This document shows, one piece after another, positions 44,893 to 56,889 of a DNA stretch of 64,000 nt. The DNA lies in the NCBI GenBank assembly GCA_018350325.1, contig JAEVLN010000006.1, positions 1,201,193-1,265,192 on the forward strand, in the 5' to 3' direction. The stretch is from Globodera rostochiensis (taxonomy: Eukaryota; Nematoda; Chromadorea; Rhabditida; Heteroderidae). Within the stretch, counting starts at the first letter, position 1. Every line of letters begins with the position of its first letter. The notes beneath the pieces are model-generated. The model had not been told where the DNA came from and made no database searches. It saw only the letters and a program-made list of their open reading frames with translations. The position numbers and the translations under genes were made by a program.

Positions 44893-45230
44893 AGAGAATT
44901 TTTATATTCAAAATAAATCTAAAATGCAGCCAATTGGATTTGAACCCCACTGAAAATTGCCCAATTCCGAGCCTTCACCATTACACCACAGAACCCCCCG
45001 ACACAACCCACAAAAACGATTATGTTAAAGGTTCTTGTTTACTTCAAAAATTGTTTACATAAACAACTAGTTCTGCTTTAACTCAACAGAAAACCTGACA
45101 GATTTCAAAAATTTTATTTTCTTAAGATTAAGCTTAAAAACCCTGATCTTATTTAATGTTTTAAATCAAGATCAAACTTGAATTTTTCTGAATTAATCTA
45201 ATTAAATTAAATAATTCTTTAAAAAGATGA

Positions 45231-46500
45231 ACAAAATTCTCGACAATTTTAATTAATTTTAAATATTAAATTTTAATCAAATTCAACAATTGTTTCGTCA
45301 ATTCTGTTCAGTTTTTGAAGGCGATTTTAGTAAAAAAAAAATTAGCTCGATACGATCAGCGAGAGCCGAGCATTCAGGGCACAAAGTTTGGGGGGTTTCG
45401 CTGAACTGCTTCAGAATCGGGAATTTTCAAGCGGGTTTTTTGGGGTCAAATTTTGATTGAAGTCAAGAATTGTTTCGACAAATCGGTGCAGTTTTTGAAG
45501 GCGCTTCCGATGAGCTATTGATTAGCTCGATACGATCAGTGAGAGCTGAGTTTTCAGAGTGCCAATCTCGGCTAAAGTTGAACAAAATTCTCGACAATTT
45601 TTAATTAATTTTAAATATTAAATTTTAATCAAATTCAACAATTGTTTCGTCAATTCTGTTCAGTTTTTGAAGGCGATTTTAGTAAAAAAAAAATTAGCTC
45701 GATACGATCAGCGAGAGCCGAGCATTCAGGGCACAAAGTTTGGGGGGTTTCGCTGAACTGCTTCAGAATCGGGAATTTTCAAGCGGGTTTTTTGGGGTCA
45801 AATTTTGATTGAAGTCAAGAATTGTTTCGACAAATCGGTGCAGTTTTTGAAGGCGCTTCCGATGAGCTATTGATTAGCTCGATACGATCAGTGAGAGCTG
45901 AGTTTTCAGAGTGCCAATCTCGGCTAAAGTTGAACAAAATTCTCGACAATTTTTAATTAATTTTAAATATTAAATTTTAATCAAATTCAACAATTGTTTC
46001 GTCAATTCTGTTCAGTTTTTGAAGGCAATTTTAGTAAAAAAAAAATTAGCTCGATACGATCAGCGAGAGCCGAGCATTCAGGGCACAAAGTTTGGGGGGT
46101 TTCGCTGAACTGCTTCAGAATCGGGAATTTTCAAGCGGGTTTTTTGGGGTCAAATTTTGATTGAAGTCAAGAATTGTTTCGACAAATCGGTGCAGTTTTT
46201 GAAGGCGCTTCCGATGAGCTATTGATTAGCTCGATACGATCAGCGGGAGCCGAGCATTCAGGGCACAAAGTTTGGGGGGTTTCGCTGAACTGCTTCAGAA
46301 TCGGGAATTTTCAAGCGGGTTTTTTGGGGTCAAATTTTGATTGAAGTCAAGAATTGTTTCGACATTCGGTGCAGTTTTTGAAGGCGCTTCCGATGAGCTA
46401 TTGATTAGCTCGATACGATCAGCGGGAGCCGAGCATTCAGTGCACAAAGTTTGGGGAGAAAAGCTGACAAAACTCAGCAAAATTCGAAGAAATTTTCAAT
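45231..46500. repeat. ~351-bp tandem repeat inside the Harbinger element
   Basis: ACAAAATTCTCGACAATTTT recurs at 45,231, 45,582 and 45,934. Within each unit GCTCGATACGATCAG occurs twice, about 190 bp apart, so the array looks like a higher-order repeat; the last part (46,040-46,450) continues with the short ~190-bp period only. Confidence 0.85.
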
Positions 46501-47102
46501 AAAAATTTAAATATTAAATTTTAATCAAATTCAACAATTGTTTCGACAGTTTGGTGCAGTTTTTTAAGGCGCTTCCGGATTGCTACTAGTCAGCTCGGCT
46601 GGTTCACTCCCGATCTTGCTGTCAAAGTATCAATTTGGGGGGGGGGGGGTGGGTGAAAAATATTGTTTTAAATTAAAAAACTTTAATACAATTATTTTTA
46701 TATTTCCACTGCTCAATATTCAATTAATAACAATATTTTTATTCAAATAATTCTTGCAAAACAAAACACAAAAATTATTGTTGTTGTTTACATAAACAAC
46801 AAATCAATAAATTCCCTTCCCCCTCCCTTCTCTGCCGCGTTGTTTACGCAAACAACAACAGAGAGAGAGAGAGAAGAGAGAAATAGTACACAATTTACTC
46901 TCGTCTCCCTCGCTTTTTTTGCAACCCATACAAAATTTGCTTTTGCAAAACCATATAGGGGGTGAATTTTCCGCTTTGAGCCATCGGTTGCCGGGCGGGT
47001 CACATATACCGCTGGTGGATGCCCCTCCGTGCGAGGCCCTGCGTTGAGGTCTACTCTCCTCAACAGGGTCGAGCGGTGTAGGGGCTGGTTGGTGTTGGAG
47101 AG

Positions 47103-47240
47103 GCAAAGGAACTCCATCTCAAAGTGCTCGAAAAAGAAAGCGCGAAGTTGGATTTGGAAATGGAGAAGCTGAAACTTGAAAGCGAGGTGTTGAAGATGAA
47201 GAAGGACAAACACTTGGGCTATAGCATTGAGGATCTTTGA
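47103..47240 (+). pseudogene. Coiled-coil tail, probable Myb/SANT-like partner protein remnant
   Basis: 45 codons to TGA, reading KELHLKVLEKESAKL..., a Leu/Glu/Lys heptad pattern ending SIEDL. Harbinger elements usually carry a second gene for a Myb/SANT-like DNA-binding protein, and a C-terminal coiled coil like this would fit. The upstream frame is interrupted by a stop near 47,070. Confidence 0.4.
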
Positions 47241-47731
47241 TCATCACATAATGAATAGCATATGTTAAATTAACATTAATTTAAATACTCCTATATTTTA
47301 TAGTTTATTTTATAATAAATTATTTTAATGTTATATAATTTAATATCAATTTTTAAACACATTTAAAAATATTTATTTGACAAAAATAAATCCTTAACCA
47401 CGCTTCGAGTTGTGGTTAAGAACTCTTAAGAAAAAATAAACCATGGTTAGATGAGCATAGAATTTTTGGTAAACCACGGTTAACATTCCTTTAACCATGG
47501 TTAAGAAGGGAACAAACCGCGGTTAACGGAACCACGGTTAAGCCTTAACCGTGGTTAACAATGAGAAGACGAGCATAAGGAAGGATCAAACCGTGGTTAA
47601 CGGAACCATGGTTAAGCCTTAACCACGGTTAACAATGAGATGATGAGCATAATGTTTTGAAATTATTAACCGTGGTTTACGTCGTTAACCACGGTTTAGC
47701 GCTTAACCACGAGACGAGCATGAGACCCCAG

Positions 47732-48840
47732 CATTTATGAGCGGAATTTGAAGATTTATGCAATTCTTTAAGAGTATTCAGGGGTTATTGAGGTCGCTGA
47801 TTACGAATATGATGTCAGATTTATCATATGACATTATCTAATCTATGATTTCAACATCTATGTTAAAAAAAAATAAAATAATTTATGTTTGTAAAGCCGC
47901 TAAAAAAGTGTTTCTAGGGGTATTCGGGGGCGTAGAATTCGAATCTGACATCCGTTCAACAGAATCCGAACGCGCGCTAACATAATGTCGAAGCCACGAA
48001 ATGTCGACTCAGCCAAAAACGACGAAATGTCGAAAAATAAATTTTTTTCAAAGTCGATAAAAATTTTTTGTTAGGGGTATACAAGGGCGTAGAATCCGAA
48101 TACGACCTCCATTTCGACCAATTCCGAACCCCGGACCCAAATTCGAACAATTTTTTGAAAATTCATAATAGTTTTTCTAGTGGTTTTCTGGGCCCTAGAA
48201 TACGAATCTGACATTCATTTTGCTCAATTCTGAATCCCGGACCCGAATTCATGCTTTTTGAGAACGATTTTAAGGCCAAAATTGATTTCTGAACATTTTA
48301 GAATTTTCAAAAAATTGTTCGAATTTGGGTCCGGAATTGGTCGAAATGGAGGTCGTATTCGGATTCTACGCCCTTGTATACCTCTAACAAAAAATTATTT
48401 ATCGACGTTGAACAAAAAAATTATTTTTTCGACATTTCGTCGTTTTTGGCTGAGTCGTTCTACATTTCGTGGCTTCGACGTTTCGTGGCTTCGACATTTC
48501 GTAGGGCAGCGATCCGAACCAAGAACACGGTTTTGAACAAATTTTCAAAATTCAAAATTTTCAGAAATCGATTTTTGGTAGTGGAGCAAACCCGAGCAAT
48601 GTATATACCAATCGATTCCTCTCATTGAGCTGAGCACGAATCTGCAAAAAAATTTACGCGAAAACCACTTTTAAGGAAGTTACAAGCACATGTCTGCTAA
48701 AAACCATTTTTTTCAAAAAATCATAGATTAGATGATGTCATATGATAAATCTGACATCATATTCGTAATCAGCGACCTCAATAACCCCTACTCTTAAAGA
48801 ATTGCATAAATCTTCAAATTCCGCTCATAAATGCTTTTTG
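47732..48840. mobile_element. Palindromic element, right part
   Basis: 47,735-47,850 and 48,715-48,835 are inverted copies (CATTTATGAGCGGAATTTG...). The middle repeats ACGAAATGTCG-type phrases and the GTAGAATCCGAAT / GACCAATTCCGAA phrase in both orientations. The left end extends across the Harbinger and GCCAAC insertions to about 43,312. Confidence 0.65.
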
Positions 48841-49637
48841 TCCAGGAAATCCAAATCCAGGCGTCCGTAAATTCCAGGTCTCTAATAAATTGTAATTTAC
48901 TGCTTTGGTCAACATTTTTGGGAAAAATGTTTATTCTAAAAATTGTCTGAAAATATGTTATTTGATCCGCGGATTATGAATTCGTCAATAGAAAATCAAA
49001 ATCGGGCATTTAAAGCGGTTTTGAACCAGTTTAAAAACTTGAAAATTAAGAAAAAACGACCAATACCTAGATTTGGAAATAGCAATTTGCACGCGTGGTG
49101 AAGTTGATTTCAAAAAGCCGGGGGGGGTCGCTGGGTTGAGCCGGGACGATCGGGTTGGGAGGATCGGGTTTTTTACAAAATGTTTATGCCAAATCATAAG
49201 TGAGACTCTCTTATTTTTCATCAACAAAACCACGCATATTTTCTATTGACAAATTTGTAGTCAGTTATTTTTATACAAAAAAAATTTGACATTAGGGTCT
49301 ATGGTTATGCATAAAAATCTCTACCCACAATGATGGTTCTTATCGGTAAAAATTCAAGGAAATGTTTTTTTTGTCGACATAAACCGATTTTTCGGGTTTT
49401 GGTGAAATTTTATAGCTCTTCTTGAGACATTGAGGATACAACAAATACAAAAACGATAAAAAAAGAGGTAAAACTCTCGACTTAAATACTAGATATGGCA
49501 TCCCACTAGTCAAAATGTTGTCGACCCCCCCCCCTCCCCGCAGCAAATCAGTCGACCTCCCCGGCTACATAAGTGCCTTTTTTTTTGTCACAATTTATAT
49601 GAGTTTTTTTGACAGGTTAGCTGCTTTTCCTTTAAAT

Positions 49638-49853
49638 GGCTCAGCAACAAGCTCACAATGGGTGGCCGCGGAGTAGAAGGCGAAGAAACCCGGGCCAGTT
49701 GCCAAGTCTAACGAAATTTACGACGTGAAGCCTTGGGACGACACAATTGACATCAAAGACATCGAAGAGAAAGTTCGTTTCATCAAAGGTGATGGACTCG
49801 TTTGGGGGGCTTCGAAGATTTTGCCAGTGGCCTTTGGCGTTCAGAAACTCCAG
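49638..49853 (+). pseudogene. Captured EF1B-beta exon, copy A
   Basis: From about 49,677 the frame reads [14 protein letters not shown]...DIEEKVRFI...[20 protein letters not shown] and ends at a GT donor (49,854). This is the start of the C-terminal guanine-exchange domain of translation elongation factor 1-beta. An in-frame TAG at 49,674-49,676 interrupts the linker just upstream. No other EF1B exon is present. Confidence 0.85.
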
Positions 49854-51350
49854 GTATTTTTTTTTGCTACTTACGTCCTTACAACGGTCACGATTTCCGC
49901 CGCAAATCGATAAAAAAAGTGTTTTCTAGGGCATTTAAGAGGCGTAGAATCCAAATCTGGCCTCCGATTCAGCCTATTTCGAACCCCGGATTTGATTTTT
50001 TGAAATTTGATTTTTGAATCCCTCAAAAATCCTCCGCCTCTTCTCCGCAAAAACGGCTGGTCACGCAACCACTGCCTGCACCACCCACTTGAGTTGAACG
50101 CTGTAAAAGTGGATTAAGGTTGATGTTCAGACCGGCCGGTGCGTTGTTGGTTGGACACGGACCCTGAGGAGGTGCGCGGAGAAATTGCCAATGTGTGCCG
50201 AATGGAGACACTCCACTAGCTAGTATAATCAGACGGGCGCACACAAACTGCCCCTTCCTGGGGACAGAGGCAGTTTGCCACTTCAACCCACTCAATTCCG
50301 GTTGGACGGGAAAGGGTAGAGAGACTCATTTTCTGTAAAACAGCCAAAAAAAAGATTCAAGTAAAGTTGGAGACCAAAAGGCCAACACAAACATTTTATC
50401 TTTCTCCCGAACTCGTCCAAACGTCCCCCCCCCGCCCCCTCCTTCTCCCCGCCTTTCTTCCACATTGTACTTTTGCCCATAATTTGTTTGTATCCTTTGT
50501 CCACAACTTTGCCCATCCCAATTCATTCATACCGCCGCCCCCCTCCCCCCATTATCTTAAAATTGTTTACATCAAGGACGTGTCGCTCTCCTCTTCTTTA
50601 TTCCATCTCATCCATTGATCACAATATAATAAGTAAAATAACAATCGAAGGAAACAAAAAGGATTGATATGAATATTCGTGTTTATTCCTTCGTCATCTT
50701 TAAAGGCTCAAAACGTGTGTCGGACAGGTTTAAAAATATGAGCCCCCCCCGGACATTTCCCAACAGGTGTCAAAAACAAGTGTTTTTTTCACACCTTCGG
50801 ACACCCCGGACATCTACCGGCTACCATCTACACATACGGTCACGAAGGATCGACTTAGGGGGGTGGGTCACTTCGCCCCTCACGAACTGCACTCGCTTTT
50901 TGACAGCAGCCACTTCTTTCTCCTCTAGATCAGTATCCACAATTCCATAAAATCAGTATGGTTCTGAAATGGGCAGATCCAAGTTTCTTAATCTTTATTC
51001 AAAACTAGTACTAGCATTTTCTCGGTGTTTATTGCATTTTTCTTAAGCAATTTTTTCACTAAATTATCGGTTTTCCCCTATAGGCGCCGCCGAGAAAATT
51101 TTTTGGAATTTTTGTTGTGAATTTGTTAAAAATTGGTAAAAATTTTGTAAAAGTGCAACCCAGGGTTCGCGAAAAAATAAAGATACCGATGAAGATCCCG
51201 CTTTAACGATGTCGTAGAGAAAGTCAACGTAGTCCTAAAAAGTTAAGTTTATACGTAGTGTAGAAACAAAAGATCACTTTTATCTATCAACAACAAATAA
51301 AGCCTAACAAGCAACCAGAGATGTCAGGTCAATATAATCCAAACATATAC

Positions 51351-51560
51351 CTGGAGTTTCTGAACGCATAGGCCACTGGCAAAATCTTCGAAGCCCCCCA
51401 AACGAGTCCATCACATTTGATGAAACGAACTTTCTCTTCGATGTCTTTGATGTCAATTGTGTCGTCCCAAGGCTTCACGTCGTAAATTTCGTTAGACTTG
51501 GCCACTGGCCCGGGTTTCTTCGCCTTCTACTCCGCGGCCACCCATTGTGAGCTTGTTGCT
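51351..51560 (-). pseudogene. Captured EF1B-beta exon, copy B (inverted)
   Basis: An inverted copy of 49,638-49,853 sharing the same premature TAG, with a further one-base deletion near 51,372 (PVAYAF instead of PVAFGV). The shared stop shows the exon was already dead, or cut wrongly, before it was doubled. Confidence 0.85.
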
Positions 51561-52544
51561 GAGCCATTTAAAGGAAAAGCAGCTAACCTGTCAAAAAAAC
51601 TCATATAAATTGTGACAAAAAAAGGCACTTATGTAGCCGGGGAGGTCGACTGATTTGCTGCGGGGAGGGGGGGGGGGGGTCGACAACATTTTGACTAGTG
51701 GGATGCCATATCTAGTATTTAAGTCGAGAGTTTTACCTTTTTTTTATCGTTTTTGTATTTGTTGTAATGCTTTCTGCACCTATGCCAAATCTTGCAAACG
51801 GGCATAGGATAAAGAACATTAAATTAATGGAATCGTGTCGATAAACAGCATTTTGAGTTATTTTCTTCAGTAAAAAATTGAAACGCACTTCGATACGCTT
51901 AACTTCATTTGGATATGGCGGATCCTGCTTAACCTTTCACCAGCCCTAGAAAACAAAATGAGGGATAGTTTAATGCTATAGCAAAATATTATTATACTAT
52001 CAGTTCTGGTAGTCAAAAACCTTTAAATTTTCAGACCAAATTTTTTCAAACTTATCCAAACTACACTAAATTTTGGTAGGGGTAAGAAGGGAGCACTAGA
52101 AGCAGCAGATATTACAACCCTGTGCATGAGTTGATGTGACACAAAATTGGGGCGTGTGTGCGGTACTTTGGCTGCTATTTTCCAACTTACTATCTAAATT
52201 TTCCCCTATCGGCCTTTTGGTTTACTTAAAATTCGCTTTTTCTTTAATTTTCAAAATTTTCCGGCAAGAAATTTTTACGGATTCGTACTCAGCTCGAGGA
52301 GAGGAATCGATTGGTAGTATTTTTATTCGGATCCGAGCCAGTGCCTGATAAGATAAAAATTCCATTCAACTTTTAACTAAACATTGAGCCAAAATAGAGT
52401 GGGTTGGAGTCCAAGAAGCAATTTTTTCGATTTTTGGTACATTTTTTACATTTTGTTAAAAAATGCGCAAGAATTCGTTGCGATTTTCAAAATACAAGTT
52501 GTTTTTTTTTTGAGAATTTTGCTTTACTTCTGGGGGGAGAGGGG

Positions 52545-52572
52545 GTCGGCGGTGCCTATAGGCGCCGCCGAG
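52545..52572. repeat. Dispersed GC hairpin motif (representative copy)
   Basis: GGCGGTGCC and GGCGCCGCC flank a 4-base centre (here TATA, usually GATA), giving a 9-pair stem with one G-U. At least twelve copies or near copies occur in either orientation: 2,900; 12,646; 26,395; 29,868; 34,033; 34,155; 35,068; 51,083; 52,545; 52,675; 56,100; 56,268. Each is followed by GAGAAAATTT and an AAATTGAGTC phrase. Confidence 0.75.
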
Positions 52573-53644
52573 AAAATTTTAAATTTTTTGACTCAATTTG
52601 TTAAAAGATTTGCAGGCAAAATTTTAAAAATACGTTATTTTTTGATGCTTTTTATGAACGACGAGGTAGAGGCCCGTCGGTGCCGATAGGCGCTGCCGGG
52701 GAAAAATCTGAAGATTTTGCCGAAATCTGTTTTGTCAAGTGAAAATGACAGAAAATGAAATTTTTGGGTGCCGACTAGGGTTGTCGGTTTGCCAATTCAA
52801 ATGCACCTAGAACAAAAGGGATCAACAGCAATTCGCAGACACAAAAAGCGGAAAGATAACAGTCCAAATAATTTAGTAATGGTGTTTTTGCCATCTACTG
52901 CATATCTCAATAATGATCAGCTTGAATTGTCGCCTGAAGTTCGACATTTTGAACTGTGCACAAAAACGGCCTCGTCAGAAAAAGCCCCTGTGTCCAGGGG
53001 CCAGCTTCAGTGCACTCGTTTTTCTTCACACTCTATCCCCTATTAACGGAACATTATTGATGATTTCCAAATATTTTAAAATAAAAATGCGAGCAAAATA
53101 AGAATTTAAAAAAAAAAAATTCATCACATCTTCCCGGATTTTTGCTTTTATTTTCTTAACAAATATCAATATCATTAAAATGTTCAAAAAATTTCCCCTG
53201 CGTCCTCCACTATTACGTAATTTTTTTTTTTTTTAAATTTCCTTTCCCAAGCAAAAGCTTTATTTTGCATTACACGCACTAATCATAAGTAGGGTTGGGA
53301 TTTATATACACATAAAATCTTGAAATATGCGCATAAAATATGCACCAAAAATTGCAAAATATGCACCAAAAATGAAAAAATATGGTCATAAATTTTCCAA
53401 ATTCAATATAAAATTCCCCCAAAATTCTTCAAATTCATTCAACACTGGTTAAAATTGCTGATGAGATACATTTCAATTTTTTTTTTCAAGTGTTTTGGCG
53501 ACTTTTTTTGAACTTTTTTGACTTTTTGAACTTTTGTGATTATTTTGCGCTTTTTCAAAAAATTTCTTAAGAAAAGGAAATAAAATCAAAATTTCTTGCC
53601 AAGATCACTAAATTTTGCAAAATGCCAAAATATTCACAAATATG

Positions 53645-54015
53645 CCGGACACGGACGTTTCAGTGCCGCCATTTCAGTGCGGCGCCGTTTCAGTGCCGCC
53701 CGTTTCAGTGCCGCCCGTTTCAGTGCCGCCATTTCAGTGCCAGTTACAAATGCGACATTTCAGTGCCAAACAAAATTAAAGCTGTAAATGGCGAAATTCT
53801 TCGAACTTAATTCTTTTTCCCGTGTCAGGACAAAATCCCTAACGGTCAAAATCCCTAATCAGCCAAAAGCGGTCAAAATCCCTAATCAGCCAAAAACGGT
53901 TAAAATCCCTAACGGACAAAATCCCTAACGGTCAAAATCCCTAATAACCCTAAAGCGGACAAAATCCCTAATGGCTTAAAAACGGTCAAAATCCCTAAGA
54001 AAATCCCTAATAGCG
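53645..54015. repeat. Two short-motif arrays
   Basis: 53,655-53,770 repeats GTTTCAGTGCCGCC in eight or so variants. 53,826-54,015 repeats CAAAATCCCTAACGGT / AATCAGCC about ten times. They resemble the motif arrays forming the ends of the elements at 1,195, 13,640, 43,327 and 62,897. Confidence 0.7.
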
Positions 54016-54384
54016 GAATTTCCGTGTTTTTACCCTTTGAATGAATTTGATAGGTCTAAACGCTTGTAAATAAGCCTTAACTGTAAAAAACACGACAATC
54101 TTTAGTCAATTTTCCAATTTATTAACCAAAAAATAAAGCAAAATTTCATTTCTTATTCAACAATAATCAATTGACACCGCGTAAAAAATGGTCTTGACAA
54201 GTATCAAAATCAGAATCGTTTCCAGTATTCTTCTCTTCAGAGATCCAATTGGCGCACGTTCAACTAGTTATAAGTTGAGGCTGAGAATGTCTAACTGAAA
54301 AAAAGTTTAGTCTGCAAAAAAAATTTAACGAAATTCTTTATAGTCAAAAAATTACTAATTTTGCAAATGAAAAGAGTCCCACCT

Positions 54385-54690
54385 TTAAAGTTTAAACCTT
54401 ATCTTGATTGTTTCAAGTTCGTCTTTACCAAATCTTTCTTCTCTTTTAATATCATAAACCACTCCTCGAGAACTCTCTCCTTTTGGTAAATATAATGATG
54501 AATCAACAAACTTCTGCCCTTTTCCTCCCAATACACGTGCGGATGACAAACCCTTAGCTGCCTTCAGTCGACGTCCACCTCTTAATTCGGTCTCCAATTT
54601 CATTCCTTAGCGTGCCGCTTCTGCAAATTTTCGGGAAGGCTCAGCTGAATGATTGTGCTCACTCCCTCTTATTCTGCCCATGAGCCACCC
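54385..54690 (-). pseudogene. FLYWCH-type zinc-finger fragment
   Basis: The frame upstream of 54,603 reads GSEHNHSAEPSRKFAEAAR, the His-x-His end of a FLYWCH finger, then an in-frame stop, then MKLETELRGGRRLKAAKG... for 72 codons to TAA at 54,385. FLYWCH fingers occur in MULE-type transposases and in host regulators derived from them. The front of the finger was not found, so I call it a fragment. Confidence 0.5.
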
Positions 54691-55544
54691 ATCTTCCGGA
54701 AAATAATTGCCGTATCAACAACCTAAAAATGGAAATAGAAGTGAAACAAATCTCAAAAGATAGCTTCTTTAAAATCGAACATTACAGAACACACAAGAAA
54801 AGCTAAGACAAAACCTATTTTGTACATTTCTAGCCTGAAAATCTTAGCTCTGCAGATAGTCGGTAAGTTATGAATACAAAAACTAACAAACCGGCGACTG
54901 GTTCAACCGATGCAATGGCGTTTAACCGTCCTCAATGCCTCTTCATAATAGCGTGTGGGTTTTCCTTGCTGTAAACAGCATACACAAATCACTCTCGCCG
55001 ATTGACGAAGCATGCGATGACCAATAACTGCTGCGCATTTTAAGCTAGCTTAGGCCTAAGACTAACAATCCCAAGCCAGGGTGGCATAGGCCTAAGCCCA
55101 ACGAACACCTAAATCTCTAACGTTTCCCCAGTTATTCTATCCGGCTTTGGAAACACTTAAAACAAAAAAGTCGTTAAAAAATTATTAGGTCCAAAATTCA
55201 CATAAAAATGTTTATTTCCGATCAACATTATCCTAGACAAGGACCCTCGTTTTTCATGCTAATCTGATCACTGATCTTTCCGTCACGTTGGTCGGATCCG
55301 ATCAATGTGCCACAAATCATTTTTGATCAAGAAGGTTTTGGTCAATTACCAGATCAGCGCATAGATACCACAGTCCGTAGATCACCGCTTCGCTCAATGC
55401 CCTTTAAATACAAATAAATTAAGTTAATTTTTTCAAATCCGGCTTATGGTAATAAACAAAAGGAATCCGAACAAAACAAAAAAAGAATCCGAATATTATA
55501 TAAAAATTAATACCTTTTAATTAAGTGTTGGTCAAAAGCGGTTT

Positions 55545-56285
55545 AAACTGGGGGTACCGGTTTTTGGTTAGGCCGGTTTTTGACCCGCGGTTTTCGGTTT
55601 TTGGAGGACCAAAAAAGTCAGGATTCGGCTTCGGTTCGGTTAAGACCGTGCACAATGTTACTTGTAATTAGAGACCGGCCAGAAGGGTCGGTCGGTACTT
55701 TTCGGTAAAGTACCGAAAAAGTACCGGTACCAAAAAGTACCGAAAAAAATTGTCGGTACTTTTTTGGTTTTCGGTACCAAAATTCTTTATATTAACTTTT
55801 CACTAAAAAATCGTTTATTTTGGAAAATCTTGGCTTTATTAATATTTATTATTGAGTATTGGGAGATTGCGGTTCAAGAAAATTAGCATTTCGACCTGTT
55901 CCTGTTCTGTGGCAAGAAGGCTTAGGCCCCGAGACCGAGATCGAGACCCACAAAACCCGAGAAATTTCCCACAAGTTTTTAGGAGTTATTTTTTGGTTTA
56001 ATTGCATTTTCTTAAGTTTTTTTTCAGAAAGAGCATATTTGTCAAGGAATTTTGAAAAATTCAAGTTGTTTTGAAAACTTCTGGTGGCGGAGAGGTGTGA
56101 GTCGGCGGTGCCAATAGGCGCCGCGGAGAAAAATTCAAATTTTTGACTCAATTTGTTAAGAGATTTTTAACCAAAATTTTAAAAATACGGTATTTTTTCG
56201 GAATGGGAGGGGTCAAAACCGAGAAATTTCTCGGTTCGAGACCTAGACTCTCGAACAGCTCTAGCCGATAGGCGTCGCCGAGAGG
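55545..56285. repeat. Cluster of MITE fragments
   Basis: 55,545-55,660 is GGTTTTTGGTTAGGCCGGTT-rich, related to 13,355-13,490. 55,671-55,790 starts TAGAGACCGG and repeats GTACCGAAAA. 55,918-56,262 carries GAGACCGAGATCGAGACC ends and two copies of the GC hairpin motif. None has both ends intact. Confidence 0.55.
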
Positions 56286-56889
56286 ACAACATGAAAATTC
56301 TTACGATTTTATTAAGAAAACTTGTCCATTTCGATAACTAAAATGGTGAAAAAAGGTAATTCTTTATGTAAATCTTAGAAGTTTTAAATCGGTTAATTGA
56401 AAATTAATTTGCCAGTAACTTTCTTCAAAAAAATTGAGAAATTCCTAAATTACCTTCAATTTTAAAAATCTTAAATACATATTTAATGAAAAAATATTGT
56501 TTTTCTTTGCCATGACTTAATTAAAAGACACAAAAAAACGATTTAGACAGTCGGGGTTTGATCTAAATTTGTTGAAAACATTTTCCCAATATTTTCTAAA
56601 ATAAACTCCTTAATCTTCTTTAATGTCGTAATCATTCCTTTGCAGAAATTTAAACTAAATTAAGCTTCACCCCTTTTGCAATACCGTATTCATTATGAAA
56701 AAAATGCGACAATTTACTGCCCACTTTTACAGAACAATTCTGATTTTTTAAAAATAATCATCCCAATTTTGTAGAAATTTTAACTAAATTAAGCTTCACC
56801 GCTTTTGGAACACCGTATTCATTACGAAAATTATTTTCCACGTTTCTGAAATTTCAAAAATCTCCCGCATTTGCCCACCCCCGCCCCCC

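Larger units (their letters stand above)
43685..47728 (-). mobile_element. PIF/Harbinger DNA transposon
   Basis: About 4.04 kb with inverted ends GGGCCTCATGCTCGTCTCGT / its near complement and a 3-bp duplication CAG (43,682-43,684; 47,729-47,731). Subterminal regions carry many AACC(A/G)TGGTTA palindromes. It encodes a Harbinger-type nuclease on the minus strand and a coiled-coil tail on the plus strand, and holds a 351-bp tandem repeat. No complete transposase frame was assembled, so autonomy is uncertain. Confidence 0.85.
43085..49060. mobile_element. Second-level nested inverted-repeat element
   Basis: Ends near 43,085-43,200 and 48,935-49,060 are inverted copies (AAACCGGTTCAAAA...ATTGACGAATTCGTAATC...AATAACATATTTTCAGAC). 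It lies inside the left arm of the outer foldback element and is itself interrupted. Confidence 0.5.
42717..52150. mobile_element. Outer foldback element, heavily nested
   Basis: The outer arms 42,717-43,070 and 51,825-52,150 are inverted copies of each other (for example GCACAGGGTTGTAATATCTG and its complement). Inner arms 49,440-49,860 and 51,345-51,766 are also inverted copies. Together they make one foldback element whose left arm is split by later insertions (43,076-49,065). The inner arms carry an EF1B-beta exon. No target duplication could be fixed. Confidence 0.65.

Noticed and set aside
44576..45062. Plus-strand ORFs rich in Ala, Ser and Pro inside the Harbinger
   Set aside because: They come from GCC/GTT triplet expansions opposite the minus-strand low-complexity frame.
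52801..53046. 81-codon ORF from ATG at 52,801
   Set aside because: No motif, no splice context and no second copy; length is within chance for a locally GC-richer stretch.
53826..54015. CRISPR-like or telomere-like array of CAAAATCCCTAA units
   Set aside because: Spacing is irregular, the between-unit sequence is itself repeated, and it lies interstitially among other motif arrays.
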